NCBI GenBank assembly: GCA_021820665.1
Contig: JAKADK010000001.1
Location: 1-64,000, forward strand
DNA length: 64,000 nt
Direction: 5' to 3'
Origin: Actinomycetes bacterium
GTDB taxonomy: Bacteria > Actinomycetota > Acidimicrobiia > Acidimicrobiales > RAAP-2
Shown here: positions 7,923-17,292 of the stretch, piece by piece
Position numbering within the stretch: position 1 is the stretch's first letter
How the letters are laid out: each line of letters starts with the position of its first letter
The notes under the pieces: model-generated
Told to the model about the DNA's origin: nothing
What the model saw: only the letters and a program-made list of their open reading frames with translations
The model's database searches: none
Position numbers and translations under genes: made by a program

Positions 7923-8423
7923 GTGCCCAGCCTGGCCCACCCGGGCCTGTCGCGCCGACCCCACCACCGCCACCGGCACTCACGCCGGGGCCGAGCCGAG
8001 GAGATCACCACGAGACATCCCACCCACCCCACCATCGAGGGCCTACGAGCACGAGCCCGGCGGCCGGCGGCCCGCCGCCAAACCCGCCCGACGCTACGGG
8101 TGATGCTGCGCCGCCTGGCGCCCGCCTTGGCGCTTGGCGTCGTGCTGCTCGTCGTCTTCGCGGCGCCGGCGTTCGCGCAGGGCGGCGGGAGCGCCCCGAG
8201 CCTGTCGGGGGTGATCAACAACCTGCGCAACTGGATCGTCGGCATCTTGGCCGGAGTCGCCACCTTGTTCCTCACCATCGGGGGGCTGCGCTACCTGACC
8301 GCCGGCGGCGACCCCGGCCAGGTCGAAAAGGCAAAGGTGACCCTCAAGTCCGCCGCGGTCGGCTACGCCCTCGCCATCTTGGCCCCGCTGTTGGTGTCGA
8401 TCCTCGCCTCGATCGTGGGCTGA
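7923..8423 (+). CDS. T4SS pilin-like membrane protein (VirB2/TrbC type)
   Basis: A 166-residue protein. After a polar, His/Arg-rich N-terminal stretch of about 60 residues comes a signal-peptide-like segment (LALGVVLLVVFAAPAFAQ) with an AFA-Q cleavage-like site. A short loop and two hydrophobic helices follow (ILAGVATLFLTIGGLRYLTA; AVGYALAILAPLLVSILASI), separated by the basic/Gly loop GGDPGQVEKAK. This is the layout of VirB2/TrbC-type conjugative pilins. The GTG at 7923 is preceded by GAGGAGGTGAC. A start at the GTG-ATG pair near 8100-8105 would give a conventional signal peptide but lacks a ribosome site. It is the first gene of the secretion operon. Confidence 0.75.
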   Translation: MPSLAHPGLSRRPHHRHRHSRRGRAEEITTRHPTHPTIEGLRARARRPAARRQTRPTLRVMLRRLAPALALGVVLLVVFAAPAFAQGGGSAPSLSGVINNLRNWIVGILAGVATLFLTIGGLRYLTAGGDPGQVEKAKVTLKSAAVGYALAILAPLLVSILASIVG

Positions 8424-8425
8424 GC

Positions 8426-9694
8426 ATGACCCGGCTGCCCCCGACCCTTCGACCCCGCATCCCCTGTCGCCGCATCCCCTGGGCGGGCCGGCGTGTGCTG
8501 GTCGTCGCGTTGCTCGCCCTGGTCGCGCTGCTCGCCCTCGGCGCAATCCGCCATGGCGCCACGTCCGACCCCCCCGGCACGCCGGGCGGCCGGCACACGG
8601 CGGGGGGCATGCCGACCATCGTGCTCACCGCCCACCAGGCACCGACCACGACCACGACCACGACGCCGCCGGGCTACAGCGGCTCGGGGGACGGCCCTCC
8701 CGGCATCGGGGTCGGCCCCGGCGGCACTACCGCACCCAGCGCCCCGGCGCCGGGGAGCGGCGGGTCGGTGTCGGGCGGCAGCCAACCCTCCCCGGGCCTG
8801 TTCGACATCACCGGCCACATCGAAGCCGCGATCGACAGCTGGTTCAGAGACCTCGTCACCGCCGCGCTCGACCCGGTCCTCACCCTGCTCGGCCACACCC
8901 TCCTTGCCACCCCCAACGTCACCGCCCAGTCCCGGGTCGGCCAGCTGTGGGCGATGACCGAAGGCATCGCCGATGCCTTCTTGGTGCTCTTCATGCTCGT
9001 CGGCGGGGCGATCGTCATGGGACACGAGACCCTCCAGACCCGCACCGCGCTGCGTGACGTGCTGCCACGGATTGTCGTCGCCGCCATAGCGGTCAACGCC
9101 AGCCTCTCCCTCGCCGGCCTCGTGATCTCTGTCGCCGACTCCCTCTCCGCCGCGGTGATGGGCCAGGGTGTCGACCCCGCACAGGCGGCGGTCGTGCTGC
9201 GCCAGCTCGTCTTGGGCTCGCTCGCCTCGGGCGGCATCTTCGTCGTGCTCGTCGGCGGGGTCGTCGCCGTGCTCGCCATGGTCGTGCTCGCCACCTACGT
9301 CGTGCGCCTCGCCGTGGTGATCCTCCTCGTCGTCTCCGCCCCGATCTGCCTCGTCTGCCACGCCCTGCCCCAGACCGAGGGCCTGGCCAGGCTGTGGTGG
9401 CGGGCGTTCCTCGGCGCCTTGGCCGTCCAGGTCGCCCAGTCCCTCGTCCTCATCACCGCCCTGCGGGTGTTCCTCGCGACGGGAGGGCCGGCCAACTTGG
9501 GGATCGCCTCGACCGGCGGCCTGGTCGACCTGCTCGTCTCGGCGTGCCTGTGCTGGGTGCTGGTCAAGATCCCCGGCTGGGTCGCCCGGTTCGTGTTCTC
9601 CGGCTCCCGCAGCCACGGCGGCATCGGCCGGGTGGTGCGTGACGTCGTCGTCTACAAGGGCGCCAAGGCCCTCGCGGCGGGAGTCGGACTGTGA
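8426..9694 (+). CDS. TrbL/VirB6-like inner-membrane T4SS protein
   Basis: A 422-residue polytopic protein. One N-terminal membrane helix (VLVVALLALVALLALGA, about 24-40) is followed by a Thr/Pro/Gly-rich external linker (about 60-120). At least five further helices lie between about 180 and 385, including FLVLFMLVGGAIVM, IVVAAIAVNASLSLAGLVIS, GGIFVVLVGGVVAVLAMVV and LAVVILLVVSAPICLV. This organisation fits the TrbL/VirB6 family that lines the conjugation channel. It starts 2 nt after the pilin stop, and its stop overlaps the next start (GTGA). Confidence 0.8.
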   Translation: MTRLPPTLRPRIPCRRIPWAGRRVLVVALLALVALLALGAIRHGATSDPPGTPGGRHTAGGMPTIVLTAHQAPTTTTTTTPPGYSGSGDGPPGIGVGPGGTTAPSAPAPGSGGSVSGGSQPSPGLFDITGHIEAAIDSWFRDLVTAALDPVLTLLGHTLLATPNVTAQSRVGQLWAMTEGIADAFLVLFMLVGGAIVMGHETLQTRTALRDVLPRIVVAAIAVNASLSLAGLVISVADSLSAAVMGQGVDPAQAAVVLRQLVLGSLASGGIFVVLVGGVVAVLAMVVLATYVVRLAVVILLVVSAPICLVCHALPQTEGLARLWWRAFLGALAVQVAQSLVLITALRVFLATGGPANLGIASTGGLVDLLVSACLCWVLVKIPGWVARFVFSGSRSHGGIGRVVRDVVVYKGAKALAAGVGL

Positions 9695-10689
9695 GCCCGG
9701 CCGCTCGCAACCCCGAGCGTGACCGCGGCCGGGTGCGGATCCCGGCCGACTTCGAGCGGCCCGACAAGCTCCTCGCCGGGCTCACCGCCCGCCAGCTCGC
9801 CATCCTCGCCGTCGCCGCGGTGATCCTGTGGGCCGGCTACGCGGCCACCCGCCACCTCGTGCCCGTCGCCGCCTACGGGGCGGTCGCCCTGCCGATTGGG
9901 GCGATCGCTGCCACCTTGGCGTTGGGGAAGATGGAAGGCACCGGCGCGGACCGCTGGGTGGCGGCCGCCTGGCGGCACCACCGCTCGCCCCGGCGGCTCG
10001 TCCCCGCCCCCGACGGCGTGCAACCCCCACCCGCCTTCCTCGGCGTCCCCGCCGGGCCGCTCCCCGCACCCCTGCGCCTCCCGATCGGCGAGGTCGCCGC
10101 CGACGGGATCGTCAACCTCGCCGGCGACGGCCTGGCGCTGTTGTGCCGGGCCAGCGCGGTGACCTTCTCGCTGCGCACCCCGGTCGAGCAGGAGGCGCTG
10201 GTGGCCGGCTTCGCCCGGTTCTTGAACTCCCTCGCCGAGCCGGTCCAGATCCTGGTGCGGGCCGAGCCGGTCGACCTCACCCCGACCATCGACGCCCTGC
10301 TGGACATCGCCCCCGGCCTGCCCCACCCGGCCCTCGAGGCCGCCGCCCGCGGCCATGCCCAGTTCCTGGCCGACCTGGCCGCCCACCGCGACCTGCTGCG
10401 CCGTGAGGTGCTCGTGGTCCTGCGCCAGCCGGCCGGCAACTCTGGGGCCGGCAAAGACGCCGCCGGACGCCTGCAGCGCCGGGCGGCCGAGGCCACCGCC
10501 GCGCTCGGCGCGGCCGGGGTCGCCCTCACCGTGCTCGACGGGCCAGCCGCGGCGGCCTGTCTCACTCGGGCGCTCGACCCGGCGGCACCGAGCCGGTCCG
10601 GAATGGCCGGCCACGACGGGCCCGTCGCCACCACCCGGCCGGCAACCACCGCGTCCACCGCATCCACCGAGAAGGGAGCCGAACCGTGA
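9691..10689 (+). CDS. PrgI family (VirB3-like) T4SS protein
   Basis: A 332-residue protein with a conserved short N-terminal segment (VRIPADFERPDKLLAGLTAR) followed by a two-helix hairpin (LAILAVAAVILWAGYAA; VALPIGAIAATLAL, about 36-75). This is typical of PrgI proteins that act as VirB3 equivalents in actinobacterial and Gram-positive systems. The soluble remainder (about 130-300) resembles the N-terminal domain of VirB4 proteins, suggesting that functions split differently elsewhere are carried here. GTG start in a GTGA overlap with the TrbL-like gene; its own stop overlaps the VirB4 start in the same way. Confidence 0.8.
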   Translation: MSPAARNPERDRGRVRIPADFERPDKLLAGLTARQLAILAVAAVILWAGYAATRHLVPVAAYGAVALPIGAIAATLALGKMEGTGADRWVAAAWRHHRSPRRLVPAPDGVQPPPAFLGVPAGPLPAPLRLPIGEVAADGIVNLAGDGLALLCRASAVTFSLRTPVEQEALVAGFARFLNSLAEPVQILVRAEPVDLTPTIDALLDIAPGLPHPALEAAARGHAQFLADLAAHRDLLRREVLVVLRQPAGNSGAGKDAAGRLQRRAAEATAALGAAGVALTVLDGPAAAACLTRALDPAAPSRSGMAGHDGPVATTRPATTASTASTEKGAEP

Positions 10690-12419
10690 TCCGCCTCCTC
10701 GCCCGCCTTCCCCGTCCGAGCACCCGGCCGCCCTCGGCGTTCGGTCCCGACCGCGTCGAGGTTCGCCCCCGGGCGCTGCGGGTCGCAGACGGCTGGTGCG
10801 CCAGCCTCGCCGTCGTCGGCTACCCGAGAGAGGTCGGCGTCGGGTGGCTCGAACCGCTCTGCGCCCACCCCGGACGCCTCGACGTCGCCGTCCACGTCGA
10901 GCCGATCCCGGCCAACCAGGCCGCCGATCGGCTGCGCCGCCAGCTGGCCCGCATGGAATCAGGCCGGCGCGCCGATGCGGCCAAGGGGCGCCTGGTCGAC
11001 CCCGACGTCGAGGTCGCGGCTGAAGACGCCCGTGCACTTGCCGCCGGCCTCGCCCGCGGTGAGCAGCGGCTGTTCCGGGTCGGCCTCTACCTCACCGTCC
11101 ACGCCCGCAGCGAGAAGGCATTGGAGGCCGAGTGCGCCCGCGTCAAGGCGCTGTGCGCCTCGATGCTGCTCGACGCCCAGCCCGCCACCTGGCGCATGCT
11201 GCAAGCCTGGTCGGCCACCCTCCCCGTCGCGCTCGACACCCTCGGCCAGCGCCGCGCCTTCGACACCGACGCCCTCGCCGCGTCGTTCCCGTTCGCCTCC
11301 GCCGAGCTGTCGACGTTTGGCGGGGTCCTCTACGGGGCGGTCACCGGCGGGGCGGGGCTGGTGTGCTGGGACCGCTTCGCCCAGGACAACCACAACTCGG
11401 TCATCCTGGCGCGCTCGGGGGCGGGCAAGTCCTACCTGGCCAAGCTCGAAGCGCTCCGCTCGCTCTACGCCGGGATCGAGGTGGCCGTCGTCGACCCCGA
11501 AGACGAGTACCGCCGCCTGGCCGAGACCGTCGGCGGCGCCTACGTGCATCTGGGCGCCCCCGGGGTGCGGGTCAACCCCTTCGACCTCCAAGCCGGCCCC
11601 GATGCGTTGACTCGACGGGCACTGTTCGTCCACACGCTCGTCGCCGTGCTGCTCGGCGGGAAGCTCGACCCCGCCTCCACGGCCGCCTTGGACCGGGGCA
11701 TCGTCGCCGCCTACGAGTCGGTCGGGATCACCTCCGACCCGCGCAGCCACGCCCGGCCCGCACCGCTGCTGGCCGACCTGGCCGCGGCACTCGACGCCGA
11801 CGGCGACCCCGCGGCGCGAACACTATCGGCCCGCCTGGCCCCGTTCACCACCGGCACCCACCGGGGCCTGTTCGACGGGCCGACCACCACCCGCCCCGAG
11901 GGCCACCTGGTCGTCTTCAGCCTGCGGGATTTGCCAGGTGAGCTGAAGGCAGCGGGGACGCTGCTCACCCTCGACGCCGTGTGGCGGCGGGTGTCGGATC
12001 CCGCCGACCGCCGGCGTCGGCTGGTCACCGTCGACGAGGCGTGGCTGCTCATGTCCGACCCGGCCGGGGCGGAGTTCCTCTTCCGCATGGCCAAGTCGGC
12101 CCGCAAGCACTGGGCCGGCTTGACCGTCGTCACCCAGGACGCTGCCGACCTGCTCGGCTCGCCGCTCGGCCAGGCGGTGGTCGCCAACGCGGCCACCCAG
12201 ATCCTGCTGCGCCAAGCCCCCCAGACCATCGACACCCTCAGTGACGCCTTCGCCCTCTCGGCTGGCGAGCGGGCCTACCTGCTCGGTGCCGGCCGCGGCC
12301 AGGGACTCCTCGCCGCCGGCACCGAGCGCGTCGCCTTCACCGTTCTTTCCTCCGAAATCGAGGACCGTCTGGCTCGGACCGGGATCGAGCAGGCCCTCGA
12401 TGCCACCCCCGACCTCTGA
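10686..12419 (+). CDS. VirB4-type T4SS ATPase
   Basis: A 577-residue secretion ATPase that would power pilus assembly and substrate transfer at the inner membrane. Walker A is LARSGAGKSYLAK (about 241-252), Walker B is RLVTVDEAWLLM (about 443-453), and a Q-containing sensor motif follows (LTVVTQDAADLLGS). The N-terminal third is the VirB4/CagE domain without membrane helices. It starts with GTG overlapping the PrgI stop. A 44-nt gap separates it from the coupling protein. Confidence 0.9.
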   Translation: MIRLLARLPRPSTRPPSAFGPDRVEVRPRALRVADGWCASLAVVGYPREVGVGWLEPLCAHPGRLDVAVHVEPIPANQAADRLRRQLARMESGRRADAAKGRLVDPDVEVAAEDARALAAGLARGEQRLFRVGLYLTVHARSEKALEAECARVKALCASMLLDAQPATWRMLQAWSATLPVALDTLGQRRAFDTDALAASFPFASAELSTFGGVLYGAVTGGAGLVCWDRFAQDNHNSVILARSGAGKSYLAKLEALRSLYAGIEVAVVDPEDEYRRLAETVGGAYVHLGAPGVRVNPFDLQAGPDALTRRALFVHTLVAVLLGGKLDPASTAALDRGIVAAYESVGITSDPRSHARPAPLLADLAAALDADGDPAARTLSARLAPFTTGTHRGLFDGPTTTRPEGHLVVFSLRDLPGELKAAGTLLTLDAVWRRVSDPADRRRRLVTVDEAWLLMSDPAGAEFLFRMAKSARKHWAGLTVVTQDAADLLGSPLGQAVVANAATQILLRQAPQTIDTLSDAFALSAGERAYLLGAGRGQGLLAAGTERVAFTVLSSEIEDRLARTGIEQALDATPDL

Positions 12420-12463
12420 CCCACCGCCTCAGTAATCCCGTCTCGAGTGAAGGAATCCCCGTC

Positions 12464-15178
12464 ATGCCCACACCCCAGCCGATCCCCCCGCCGTCGGTGC
12501 CGTCGGGGCCGCTCGCCCACTACCTGGCCCATCCCGGCGCCACCACCTCCCATCTGCTCCACCAGCTCGGCCACGCGCTCTTTCACCTGGCCGTCGCGCT
12601 CGGCCCTCCCGTCGCCGGGATCGCCCTCGCCGGGTTCGTCGCGCTCGGCGTGGCCCGTCGGGCCCAGGCCCGGCGCATGACCGAAGGCGCCCGCCTCGTC
12701 GTGGTGCGCACCCCGCCCGAGGTCGACCCCCAGGGCGCCGTCACGTTGTGGACGAACCTGGTGGCCCTGCTCCGTCCCGCCTGGCGGCGGCTCCTCGGCG
12801 GCCAGCCCCACCTCGGCTTCGAGCTCACCGCCACCGACGGCGGGCTCACCATCGCGCTCTGGGTGCCCGGAGCGGTCCCGCCCGGACTGGTCGAGCGGGC
12901 CGTCGAGGCCGCCTGGCCCGGGGCGCGCACCGAGACCGTCCCCGCCGTCGCGCCGCTCGTAGGCCGCGGGGGGGCGACGGGCGGCGAGCTGCGCCTGGCG
13001 GTCGCCGAGCACTACCCGCTCAAGAGCGAGCACAAGGTCGACCCGCTCCGCCCCCTCCTCGGGGCGCTCTCCGGCCTCGGTGAGGGCGAGTCGGCGTGCG
13101 TGCAGCTCCTGGCTCGGCCGGTCACCGGCCGCCGTCTCGCCCGGCTGCAGCGGGCCGCCGCGGCCCGCCGTTCGGGGCGGCCGGCCAGCCGCCTCGGCCG
13201 GCTGATCGACCTGTTCACCCCCGGCCCCACCACCCAAGCCGCGGCCACCGACCCCACCCGCTCGGCGGACGTGGCCGACATCTTGGACAAGGCCGCCCAG
13301 CCCTGCTGGGCCATCACCATCCGCTACGCCGTCGCCATCGTCGGCGCCCAAGCCCCGGATCGCCAGGCCGCGGCCCGGCTGCGGGGCCGGGCCCATGCCG
13401 TGGCGTCCGCCTTCGCCCTCTACTCGGCCCGCAACCGCCTGGAGCGCCACCGCCTCCGCCACCCCGCCCGGGTCCTCGCCGCCCGCCGTCTCGGCCGGGG
13501 CGACCTGGTCTCGGTGGCCGAGCTCGCCGCCCTGGCTCATCTGCCCACCGACGCCGCCGTCCCGGGTCTCGACCGGGCCGGGGCGAACGCCGTGCCGCCA
13601 CCGCCCGCCGTCGCCCGCCCCGCCTCGGCCAACGCAAGCCGCCCCGCCTCCGGGACTGGTCCCGACGCGGGGGCTGGTGGCGCGGGTCCCACCTCGGGGA
13701 CTGGCGGGGCTCTCGGGACCCCCAAGGTGCTCGGCGACGCCCAGGCCGGCGGCCGGCGGCCGGTCGCGCTCTCGATGCCCGACGCCCGCTACCACCTCCA
13801 CGTCATGGGGGCCACCGGGTCGGGCAAGTCGACGCTGCTCACCAACCTCGCCCTCGGCGACGTCGACGCCGGGCGGGGGGTGGTGGTGATCGACCCCAAA
13901 GGGGATCTGATCACCGACCTGTGCGACCGGCTCCCCGAGACCGCGGCGGCCCGCACCGTGCTGATCGACCCCGAGGACCCCGACGCCGCCCCGGTATTGA
14001 ACGTGCTCGCCGGTCCCGATCCGGACCTGGTCGTCGACAACCTGGTCGGCATCTTCCGGTCCATCTTCGCCGCCTTCTGGGGGCCTCGGACCGACGACGT
14101 GCTGCGCGCCGCCTGCCTCACCCTGCTCCGCCACTCGGCGGCCACCGGCACCCAGACCAGCCTGGCCGACGTCCCCCGCCTGCTCGCAGAGGACGACTTC
14201 CGCGCCCCGAGGGTGGCGGTCGTGGCCGACGACAAGGTCGGCCTCGGCGGGTTCTGGGACGCGTATGAGGCCATGAGCGAGGCGAACAGGGCCCAGGTCA
14301 TCGGGCCGCTCATGAACAAGCTGCGGGCCTTTCTCCTCCGAGACTTCGTCCGGCGCATCGTCGGCCGGCCCGACGGCAGCTTCGACATGGGCCAGGTCCT
14401 CGACGGCGGCATCTGCCTGGTCCGGGTCCCCAAGGGCATCCTCGGCGAGGAGACCGCCAAGCTGCTCGGCAGCTTCGTGGTCGCCAAGGTGTGGCAGACC
14501 GCGACGCATCGGGCCCGGCTCGGCCAGGCCGCCCGGGTCGACGCCTCCCTCGTCGTGGACGAGTGCCAGAACTTCTTGAACCTGCCCCGCAGCTTTGACG
14601 AGATGCTGGCCGAGGCCCGCGGCTACCGGCTCTCGATGGTCCTCGCCCACCAGCACCTCGGCCAGCTCCCCCGGGAGCTGCGCGAGGCGGTGTCGGCCAA
14701 CGCCCGCACCAAGGTGTGGTTCTCCATGTCCCCCGAGGACGCGCATGCGCTCTCCCGCCACGTCGCCCCGGAGGTGTCCGAGCACGACCTCGCCCATCTC
14801 GGCGCCTACACCGCGGCGGTCCGCATGGTCGTCGACGGCGAGGAGACCCCCGCCTTCACGCTGCGCACCCGACCGGCCCCGCCCGCCATCCCCGGCCGGG
14901 CCGACACGGTGCGCGCCGCCAACCGGGCCGCCCACCGCCCGCCTAAGCCCACGCCGCCGGCCTCGCCGCTCGCCGGCCGGACCCTGCCCGCCGCCTCGGG
15001 CGGCGCACAGCGCCGAGGTCCCGGGCCGGGCGGCGCCGTCCATGAGGGGCTCCGTCAAGACGTCCACGGAGCACTCCACGGAGCCCTCCCCCAAGAAACG
15101 GAGCCCTCGAACAGCCGCCAACCGCCACGTCAGCGCCGAGCGGAGGGCTCCGGCGCGCCGGGCGACTCAAGGGGGTAG
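12464..15178 (+). CDS. T4SS coupling protein (TraG/VirD4-like) with N-terminal extension
   Basis: A 904-residue DNA-translocating ATPase expected to dock the transferred DNA to the channel. One membrane helix is at about 40-62. A large N-terminal domain precedes the motor. Walker A is MGATGSGKSTLL (about 447-458) with the following VVVIDPKGDLITDL. Walker B is SLVVDECQNFL (about 694-704), and a late TraM-recognition-like segment reads MVLAHQHLGQLPRELREAV. The C-terminal 100 residues are Pro/Arg-rich and disordered. AAGGAA lies upstream of the ATG. It is longer than typical VirD4 because of the about 430-residue front domain, as in actinobacterial relatives. Confidence 0.9.
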   Translation: MPTPQPIPPPSVPSGPLAHYLAHPGATTSHLLHQLGHALFHLAVALGPPVAGIALAGFVALGVARRAQARRMTEGARLVVVRTPPEVDPQGAVTLWTNLVALLRPAWRRLLGGQPHLGFELTATDGGLTIALWVPGAVPPGLVERAVEAAWPGARTETVPAVAPLVGRGGATGGELRLAVAEHYPLKSEHKVDPLRPLLGALSGLGEGESACVQLLARPVTGRRLARLQRAAAARRSGRPASRLGRLIDLFTPGPTTQAAATDPTRSADVADILDKAAQPCWAITIRYAVAIVGAQAPDRQAAARLRGRAHAVASAFALYSARNRLERHRLRHPARVLAARRLGRGDLVSVAELAALAHLPTDAAVPGLDRAGANAVPPPPAVARPASANASRPASGTGPDAGAGGAGPTSGTGGALGTPKVLGDAQAGGRRPVALSMPDARYHLHVMGATGSGKSTLLTNLALGDVDAGRGVVVIDPKGDLITDLCDRLPETAAARTVLIDPEDPDAAPVLNVLAGPDPDLVVDNLVGIFRSIFAAFWGPRTDDVLRAACLTLLRHSAATGTQTSLADVPRLLAEDDFRAPRVAVVADDKVGLGGFWDAYEAMSEANRAQVIGPLMNKLRAFLLRDFVRRIVGRPDGSFDMGQVLDGGICLVRVPKGILGEETAKLLGSFVVAKVWQTATHRARLGQAARVDASLVVDECQNFLNLPRSFDEMLAEARGYRLSMVLAHQHLGQLPRELREAVSANARTKVWFSMSPEDAHALSRHVAPEVSEHDLAHLGAYTAAVRMVVDGEETPAFTLRTRPAPPAIPGRADTVRAANRAAHRPPKPTPPASPLAGRTLPAASGGAQRRGPGPGGAVHEGLRQDVHGALHGALPQETEPSNSRQPPRQRRAEGSGAPGDSRG

Positions 15179-15181
15179 GGA

Positions 15182-16207
15182 ATGGAAGCTTCGACGTCGA
15201 TACCGTCCGGCCAACGGCCGGTCCGCTCCGCTGCCGGCACGGCCGGCACCGGCAACGACGGTCCAGCTGACACCGTGCCGCTCGGGCCGGCGGACAGGAA
15301 CCGAGCGCCGGTAGGCGCATCCGCATCATCACCAGGCAAGGGTGCAGCGCCGGCAGGCACCGATCGGAGCGGTCTCCGTCGCGCCCGGCGTGACGCCGAG
15401 GTCCGCCTCCTCGCCGTGGCCGGTCGCCTGACCGAACGGGACCGGCTCATCTGCCGCCTCCTCGACGAGCACCGCGTGCTCACCACCGCCCAGGTCGCCG
15501 ACGTCGGCTTCACCGGGGAACGCCGAGCAAGGATGCGCCTCGCCGAGCTGCACGCCCTCGACCTGCTCGACCGGTTCCGGCCGCAGGTCTGGGGCAACCC
15601 CGCCCCGTTCCACTGGACCCTCGGCCCGCTCGGTGCCGCCCTCGTCGCCGCCGAGGCCGGCATCGAGCCCTCCGCCCTGTCCTGGCGGCGCACCCTCGCC
15701 CACGAGCTCGCCCAAAGCCAACGCCTCGCCCACCTCGTCGGGGTCAACGGCTTCTTCTGCGCCCTGTTGCGCTCCGCCCGCACCCGGCCCGGCTGCTGGC
15801 TGGAGGAGTGGTGGTCCGAACGGCGCTGCGCCCGCGAATGGGGCGAGGTCGTCCGCCCCGACGGCTACGGCGTCTGGACCGAGGCCGACACCAGCCTCCC
15901 GTTCCTCCTCGAGTACGACAACGGCACCGAAACCCTCGCCCGGCTCGCCGGAAAGCTCGACGGCTACCGCCGCCTCGCCCAAGCGGCCGGACACCCCAAC
16001 TGGGTCCTGTTCAGCTTCTCCACCCCCCGGCGCGAGCACGACGCCGCCCGGGTCCTCGCCGGTCACGGCGTCCCCGTCGCCACCGCCGCCCGCACGCCGG
16101 GCACCGCCCCCGACACCGCGATGTGGGCCCCGCTCGCGCCGAGCGCCCCCGGCGGCGGTCTGCTCCGCCTCGCCGCGCTCGCCCAGCTCCCCCTCGAGGC
16201 GGCGTGA
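15182..16207 (+). CDS. Replication-relaxation family protein
   Basis: A 341-residue protein. The conserved part begins with a winged helix (RLTERDRLICRLLDEHRVLT then TAQVADVGFTGERRARMRLA, about 80-120). It continues through HWTLGPLGAALVA and a nuclease-like segment (PDGYGVWTEADTSLPFLLEY, DNGTETLARLAGKLDGYRRL). This is the pattern of the replication-relaxation family found on actinobacterial plasmids and conjugative elements; its biochemistry is not settled. As no other relaxase-like gene is visible, it is the nearest candidate for a DNA-processing role. It starts 3 nt after the coupling protein stop with AGGGGGTAGGGA upstream. Confidence 0.75.
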   Translation: MEASTSIPSGQRPVRSAAGTAGTGNDGPADTVPLGPADRNRAPVGASASSPGKGAAPAGTDRSGLRRARRDAEVRLLAVAGRLTERDRLICRLLDEHRVLTTAQVADVGFTGERRARMRLAELHALDLLDRFRPQVWGNPAPFHWTLGPLGAALVAAEAGIEPSALSWRRTLAHELAQSQRLAHLVGVNGFFCALLRSARTRPGCWLEEWWSERRCAREWGEVVRPDGYGVWTEADTSLPFLLEYDNGTETLARLAGKLDGYRRLAQAAGHPNWVLFSFSTPRREHDAARVLAGHGVPVATAARTPGTAPDTAMWAPLAPSAPGGGLLRLAALAQLPLEAA

Positions 16208-17178
16208 CCCTCGGCCTCGACGCCGGCCCCGCCAGCCTCGGGACCAAGCTCGCCGCCGCAGCCGGCGGACTCGCCCTCGCCGTCGTTGTCCTCGCGGCGG
16301 GGGCGGGCGCGGGCATCGCCTCCCTCCTCGGCGGCGGCAGCCCACCGTCTGCCACCGCCACCGCGCAGGTCCCCCCGGCCATGCTCGCCCTCTACCAGCA
16401 GGCCGCGGCGGTCTGCCCGGGACTGCCCTGGACGGTGCTCGCCGCCATCGGCACCGTCGAGTCCGACAACGGTCAGTCCACCCTGCCAGGAGTGAGGTCA
16501 GGGGCGAACCCCGCCGGCGCCGAAGGTGACATGCAGGAGCTGCCGGCGACCTTTGCCGCATACGCCTTTCCGGTCCCCCCCGGCGGCGCCAACCCGCCCA
16601 GCCCCTATGACCCGACCGACGCCGTCTACGCCGCCGCCCGGATGCTCTGCGCCAACGGAGCAGCCAACGGCGCCGACCTCCAAGCCGCTGTGCTCAGCTA
16701 CAACCATGCCTCGTGGTACGTCGCAGAGGTTCTCGCCCTCGCCCGCTCCTACGGCCAGACCCAGGCCCAGATCGTCGCCGCGGGCAGCGCCGGGGGCGTC
16801 GCCGCCGACTGGGCCCTCGCCCAGGTCGGCACGCCCTATGTCTGGGGCGGTGAGACCCCCGGGGTGGGCTTCGACTGCTCGGGGCTCGTCCAAGCCGCCT
16901 ACAAGGTCGCAGGCATCACCCTGCCGCGCACCGCCCAGGCGCAGTACGACGCGACCACCAAGCTCGCGCCAGGTGATCCCCTTGCGCCCGGCGACCTCGT
17001 CTTCTTCGGCCAGAGCACCACCGCCATCGAGCACGTGGGCCTGGTGGTCAGCCCCACGACCATGGTCGACGCCCCCCACACCGGCGCCGAGGTGCGCGTC
17101 GAGCCCTTCCCTGCGGCCCTCGGTGCCTACTGGGGGGCCGAGCAGGTGGTGGGCTTCACCCAGCCGGCGACGCCCTGA
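16204..17178 (+). CDS. Bifunctional lytic transglycosylase / NlpC-P60 peptidase (VirB1-like)
   Basis: A 324-residue cell-wall hydrolase for opening peptidoglycan around the channel. It has an N-terminal membrane anchor (LAAAAGGLALAVVVLAAGAG, about 14-35). A lysozyme-like domain has Glu in LAAIGTVESDNG (about 84) and PAGAEGDMQELPATFAAYAF. A C-terminal NlpC/P60 domain has catalytic Cys in FDCSGLVQ (about 225), His in IEHVGLVV (about 278) and the YVWGG motif. The GTG at 16204 overlaps the preceding stop (GTGA). It is the last gene of the tightly packed secretion operon. Confidence 0.88.
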   Translation: MTLGLDAGPASLGTKLAAAAGGLALAVVVLAAGAGAGIASLLGGGSPPSATATAQVPPAMLALYQQAAAVCPGLPWTVLAAIGTVESDNGQSTLPGVRSGANPAGAEGDMQELPATFAAYAFPVPPGGANPPSPYDPTDAVYAAARMLCANGAANGADLQAAVLSYNHASWYVAEVLALARSYGQTQAQIVAAGSAGGVAADWALAQVGTPYVWGGETPGVGFDCSGLVQAAYKVAGITLPRTAQAQYDATTKLAPGDPLAPGDLVFFGQSTTAIEHVGLVVSPTTMVDAPHTGAEVRVEPFPAALGAYWGAEQVVGFTQPATP

Positions 17179-17292
17179 GCCTTGCGCCCCACTCGCCCGA
17201 CCGGCACCCGGCGGTGACCCTGACCTGGCCCGCGGCCTTGCATCCTGCACCACGACGAGGTCTCCTCGCCCGGGAGCGACCGAGGAGGTGCC

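Noticed and set aside
12275-15121. A 948-codon minus-strand frame opposite the coupling protein
   Set aside because: Gly/Arg-rich shadow of the TraG-like gene with no domain and no ribosome site.
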